A stretch of DNA of 10,032 bases, from positions 1 to 10,032 of the forward strand of contig LJUI01000090.1 in NCBI GenBank assembly GCA_001303705.1. The letters run 5' to 3'. The position numbers and the translations under genes were made by a program. The notes under the pieces were generated by a model that had not been told where the DNA came from, did not search any database, and saw only the letters and a program-made list of their open reading frames with translations. Source of the DNA: a candidate division TA06 bacterium SM23_40 (GTDB lineage Bacteria > LJUI01 > SM1-40). Shown one piece after another: positions 7,417-10,032 of the stretch (position 1 is the stretch's first letter; each line of letters starts with the position of its first letter).

Positions 7417-7466
7417 ACACCACAACGATCTCCTGCGATCTGCGTATCGGATCAGATCGGCAGAGA

Positions 7467-9434
7467 CTATCGATCGACGAACGAGGCGATCTTTCTGCCG
7501 CCCCTCTTCTGAGCCGCAGGCCGGTCTGCCCCGACCCGCCGTCCGGCCTCTTTCCCCCTCTCCTGGGCAAACCGCAGAACCCGATCCGCGATCTGCTCCG
7601 GGGTAAGACCGCAATGCTCGAGGAGCTTGCTCCGCGCCCCATGTTCGATGAACTCGTCTGGCAGGCCGATCGTATCGATCCGAGCCCGGGAGTGTCCGAT
7701 CGCGGCAGCATATTCCAGAACCGCGGAGCCGAACCCGCCGGGTCGTACATTCTCCTCCAGTGTCACGAGACACGGCACATTCTCAAGAAGGTCTCCGATG
7801 AGGCAGGTGTCGATAGGCTTAACGAACCGAGCGTTGACGACTCCTGCCTCGATGCCGCGCTTAGCGAGGAGGTCCGCTGTCTGCAACGCGGGGTGGACCA
7901 TCGCCCCGACAGCCAGGATCGCGACGTCCTTCCCCTGGCGCAGCGTCTCTGCCTTTCCCATTCGTATCTTGCGGATCCGGTACTCCAGCGGCACACCCAC
8001 TCCTCGGCCGCGCGGATACCGGATCGCGACCGGTCCCTTCCCGTAGCAGATGGCCGTCTTCAGCATACGACGCAGCTCATTCTCATCCTTGGGAGCCATC
8101 ACGACGATATTGGGAATAAGACGCAGATAGGAGAGGTCGAATGTGCCATGATGTGTAGGACCATCTTCTCCCACAAGTCCTCCCCGGTCCATTGCGAAGA
8201 CGACGGGCAGCTGCTGAAGGGCGACATCGTGAATCACCTGGTCGAACGCCCGCTGGAGGAAGGTCGAATAGATGGCAGCCACCGGTCTCAGCCCCCGGAG
8301 CGCGAGGCCGGCCGCGAATGTGACCGCATGCTGCTCGGCAATCCCGACATCATGGAACCGCCGCGGGAAGCGCTTGGCGAATTCCGTTAGCCCGGTTCCT
8401 TCGGCCATAGCTGCCGTAATGGCGACAATCCGCTCGTCTTCGGCAGCGAGCTGAATAAGCGTCTTGCCGAACACCTCGGTGTAGGTCGGCGCTCCTTTGG
8501 TCTTGATGGGCGTACCTGTGTCGACATCGAACGGCCCCAGTCCGTGGAATCGCGGCAGATTCTCCTCGGCCGGCCGATACCCCTTTCCTTTCTCCGTGAG
8601 GAGATGGACGAGAATGGGGCCGCGCAGACGTTTTGCCGCGCGAAGGGTCTTCGCCATCTCATCGATGTTGTGGCCGTCGATCGGGCCTATGTAGCGAAGC
8701 CCGAGTTCCTCGAACAAGATGCCGGGAAGAACAAGATTCTTCAGTCCCTCTTCAATGCGCTTCGCGAGGACTTTGGCGCGCCCCTCCAGTGAACGGGGGA
8801 GCTTTCCCATAAGCTCCCACACGTCCTTTCGAAACTCATTGTAGATCGGTGCCGTGATCAGCGTTGTCAGGTAGTGCGAAAGGGCGCCGACATTCTTGGA
8901 GATAGACATCCTGTTGTCATTGAGGACAATGACCATATTCTTCTTGAGGTGTCCAACTTGGTTCAACGCCTCGAAGGCGATGCCCGCCCCCAGCGCCCCA
9001 TCCCCGATCACTGCAACAACTGAGAAGTCCTCCTTAGCGTTATCGCGTGCACAGGCGATCCCGAGCGCGGCCGAGATCGATGTGCCAGCATGGCCTACGT
9101 TGAAGACATCATATTCGCTCTCTTGCCGGCGAGGGAATCCGCTGAGCCCCCCGTGCCGACGCAATGTATGGAACCGCTTGCGACGACCGGTCAGGAGCTT
9201 GTGAGCATACGCCTGGTGTCCCACATCCCAGACGATTCGATCCTCCGGCGCGTCGAACGCGAGGTGGAGCGCAATAGTGAGTTCGACGACACCGAGGTTC
9301 GGCGCCAGATGTCCGCCGTTTCTCGCCACTACGTCGATGATCCGCGATCGGATCTCGGCGGCCAGTTTCGGAAGATCACTCTTCGGAATCGTCTTCAGGT
9401 CTGAGGGAGAGTCTATGAGGTCAAGCAAGGCCAA
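7467..9434 (-). CDS. dxs: 1-deoxy-D-xylulose-5-phosphate synthase (DXS)
   Basis: A 655-residue thiamine-diphosphate enzyme that condenses pyruvate and glyceraldehyde-3-phosphate into DXP, the first step of the MEP isoprenoid pathway. Visible features, in order, are GGHLAPNLG (40-48), WDVGHQAYAHKLLTGRR (69-85), the ThDP/Mg motif GDGALGAG (144-151) with NDN at 172-174, and YIGPIDGHN (248-256). They continue with GIAEQHAVTFAAG (364-376), in which Glu367 corresponds to the glutamate that activates ThDP, then DRGGLVGEDGPTHHG (416-430) and RYPRG (472-476). The start is TTG, not ATG: AAGGAGG (9449-9443) lies 8 nt upstream and overlaps the stop of the preceding DUF212 gene, implying translational coupling. 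The family core ends near residue 624; about 30 further, mostly basic residues form a C-terminal tail not found in the E. coli enzyme. Confidence 0.97.
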   Translation of the reverse strand: MALLDLIDSPSDLKTIPKSDLPKLAAEIRSRIIDVVARNGGHLAPNLGVVELTIALHLAFDAPEDRIVWDVGHQAYAHKLLTGRRKRFHTLRRHGGLSGFPRRQESEYDVFNVGHAGTSISAALGIACARDNAKEDFSVVAVIGDGALGAGIAFEALNQVGHLKKNMVIVLNDNRMSISKNVGALSHYLTTLITAPIYNEFRKDVWELMGKLPRSLEGRAKVLAKRIEEGLKNLVLPGILFEELGLRYIGPIDGHNIDEMAKTLRAAKRLRGPILVHLLTEKGKGYRPAEENLPRFHGLGPFDVDTGTPIKTKGAPTYTEVFGKTLIQLAAEDERIVAITAAMAEGTGLTEFAKRFPRRFHDVGIAEQHAVTFAAGLALRGLRPVAAIYSTFLQRAFDQVIHDVALQQLPVVFAMDRGGLVGEDGPTHHGTFDLSYLRLIPNIVVMAPKDENELRRMLKTAICYGKGPVAIRYPRGRGVGVPLEYRIRKIRMGKAETLRQGKDVAILAVGAMVHPALQTADLLAKRGIEAGVVNARFVKPIDTCLIGDLLENVPCLVTLEENVRPGGFGSAVLEYAAAIGHSRARIDTIGLPDEFIEHGARSKLLEHCGLTPEQIADRVLRFAQERGKEAGRRVGADRPAAQKRGGRKIASFVDR

Positions 9435-9448
9435 TGGTATCTCCTCCT

Positions 9449-9901
9449 TTACGTCCCCGGATACATCGCGAGGGCGAAAACGATCCCCAGGATCGCGCCG
9501 GCGATAACCTCGATCGGCGTGTGACCGATGAGCTCTCTCAGGTTCCGCTCAGGGATCCTCTTCGTCGCATAGAAGTCATCGAGAATACGGTTGAGAAGTT
9601 CAGCCTGCCTGCCTACCGATCCCCGCAGGCCAGCGGCATCGTACATCACCATTAGACTGAGCACAAGGGTGACGGCAAACAGAGCGGAACTGAATCCACT
9701 CTCCAACCCCACGGTCACCGCGAGAGCGGCAACGGCTGCGGAGTGAGCACTCGGCATGCCGCCCATTTCCACGAACTGCTTGAAGTTGATGCGGCGCTCT
9801 CGCAGGTACGTCCCCACGACCTTAATGCACTGAGCCGTCAATCCACAGGCGATGCAGACCCAGAAGATGCGGTTGGCGAGAAACACGCCGCTTCCGCCCA
9901 T
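9449..9901 (-). CDS. Divergent PAP2 (DUF212, YuiD-like) membrane protein
   Basis: A 150-residue protein with about four hydrophobic segments. The motifs of the divergent PAP2/DUF212 family (Pfam PF02681, which includes B. subtilis YuiD) are present in order: GGMPSAHSA (47-55), MYDAAGLR (86-93) with GRQAELLN (97-104), and GHTPIEVIAGAILG (126-139). The SAHS and GHTP blocks resemble the acid-phosphatase active-site motifs of PAP2 enzymes, so a lipid or prenyl phosphate/pyrophosphate phosphatase is plausible. I know of no firmly established activity for the family. The ATG at 9901 has GAGG about 9 nt upstream, and that GAGG can pair with CCTC immediately before the start. The gene sits 34 nt after a probable prenyl diphosphate synthase and 14 nt before dxs, which suggests a role tied to isoprenoid or polyprenyl lipids. 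Confidence 0.9.
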   Translation of the reverse strand: MGGSGVFLANRIFWVCIACGLTAQCIKVVGTYLRERRINFKQFVEMGGMPSAHSAAVAALAVTVGLESGFSSALFAVTLVLSLMVMYDAAGLRGSVGRQAELLNRILDDFYATKRIPERNLRELIGHTPIEVIAGAILGIVFALAMYPGT

Positions 9902-9935
9902 TGAGGAGATCCTCTTCCCCGGCTGCCCCGGCCTG

Positions 9936-10032
9936 TCAGAAAGTCCGGGCGATCAAGTAACGGCCCCACGCAGCCAACAGGTCTTTGTACCGCGAATCCG
10001 GCAACACATCCAGAAACTCGAATGCACTATCG
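9936..10032 (-). CDS. Polyprenyl (probably farnesyl/geranylgeranyl) diphosphate synthase, C-terminal end only
   Basis: The only minus-strand frame that stays open from the right edge translates as 31 residues, containing LPDSRYKDLLAAWGRYLIAR and ending in TF before a TGA. The pattern of LP-S, a basic residue, a Leu-Leu-Ala helix and a final -R is the usual C-terminal helix of IspA-type and other trans-polyprenyl synthases. These condense isopentenyl diphosphate onto allylic diphosphates. The position just upstream of a PAP2-like gene and dxs strongly supports this, since ispA-dxs neighbourhoods are common in bacteria. The aspartate-rich catalytic motifs lie outside the window, so chain length and identity cannot be confirmed. 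Confidence 0.6.
   Translation of the reverse strand, partial: DSAFEFLDVLPDSRYKDLLAAWGRYLIARTF

Noticed and set aside
7614-8390. 258-codon open frame on the plus strand
   Set aside because: It is antisense to the well-supported dxs gene, and its translation shows no coherent domain.
1-10032. CRISPR array, tRNA, rRNA, insertion sequence or prophage
   Set aside because: I see no regularly spaced repeats, no tRNA-like cloverleaf, no transposase and no phage protein. The window is ordinary chromosomal gene content.

Overview
The window is a compact, moderately GC-rich stretch of bacterial chromosome in which every supportable gene lies on the minus strand, so it is best read from right to left. 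Eight coding regions account for nearly all of it, two of them cut by the window edges. Nothing resembles a phage, insertion sequence, CRISPR array or defence island, and I see no tRNA or rRNA. A TonB-dependent outer-membrane receptor with a carboxypeptidase-like N-terminal domain, together with the alternative bacterial GlmU-like sugar nucleotidyltransferase, points to a Gram-negative (diderm) bacterium. These features fit the broad Bacteroidota/FCB neighbourhood or an uncultivated candidate phylum near it. The AsnRS is of the Thermus-like bacterial type. The lineage guess is weak and rests on family resemblance only.

Layout, right to left. (1) 10032-7467 is an isoprenoid block: the C-terminal end of a probable short-chain polyprenyl diphosphate synthase, a small membrane protein of the divergent PAP2 (DUF212) family, and dxs, the first enzyme of the MEP pathway, with very short gaps. 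(2) 7466-5883: an intergenic region with a hairpin and a good sigma70-like promoter, then asnS (asparaginyl-tRNA synthetase), followed by a probable intrinsic terminator. (3) 5882-4575: a multi-pass GT-C/GT39-type membrane glycosyltransferase. (4) 4574-4381: a 194-bp intergenic region holding a 45-bp stem-loop and a short tandem repeat. (5) 4380-473: a TonB-dependent receptor, followed with almost no gap by the GlmU-like enzyme. (6) After a 134-bp spacer with tandem and inverted repeats comes the start of a ROK-family sugar kinase that runs off the left edge.

Functionally, the right half makes isoprenoid precursors and prenyl diphosphates, and a PAP2-like phosphatase could act on such lipids. 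The GT39 enzyme belongs to a class that uses polyprenyl-phosphate sugars. The left half couples an outer-membrane receptor to nucleotide-sugar and sugar-phosphate enzymes. These links are inferred from gene order.

Several starts differ from the longest open frame. dxs, asnS and the ROK kinase appear to start at TTG, and the GlmU-like gene at GTG, each with a good Shine-Dalgarno sequence at normal spacing. I did not find a convincing undescribed system. The items most worth a second look are the DUF212 gene between the prenyl synthase and dxs, the receptor/GlmU-like coupling, and the structured intergenic regions upstream of the receptor and the ROK kinase.
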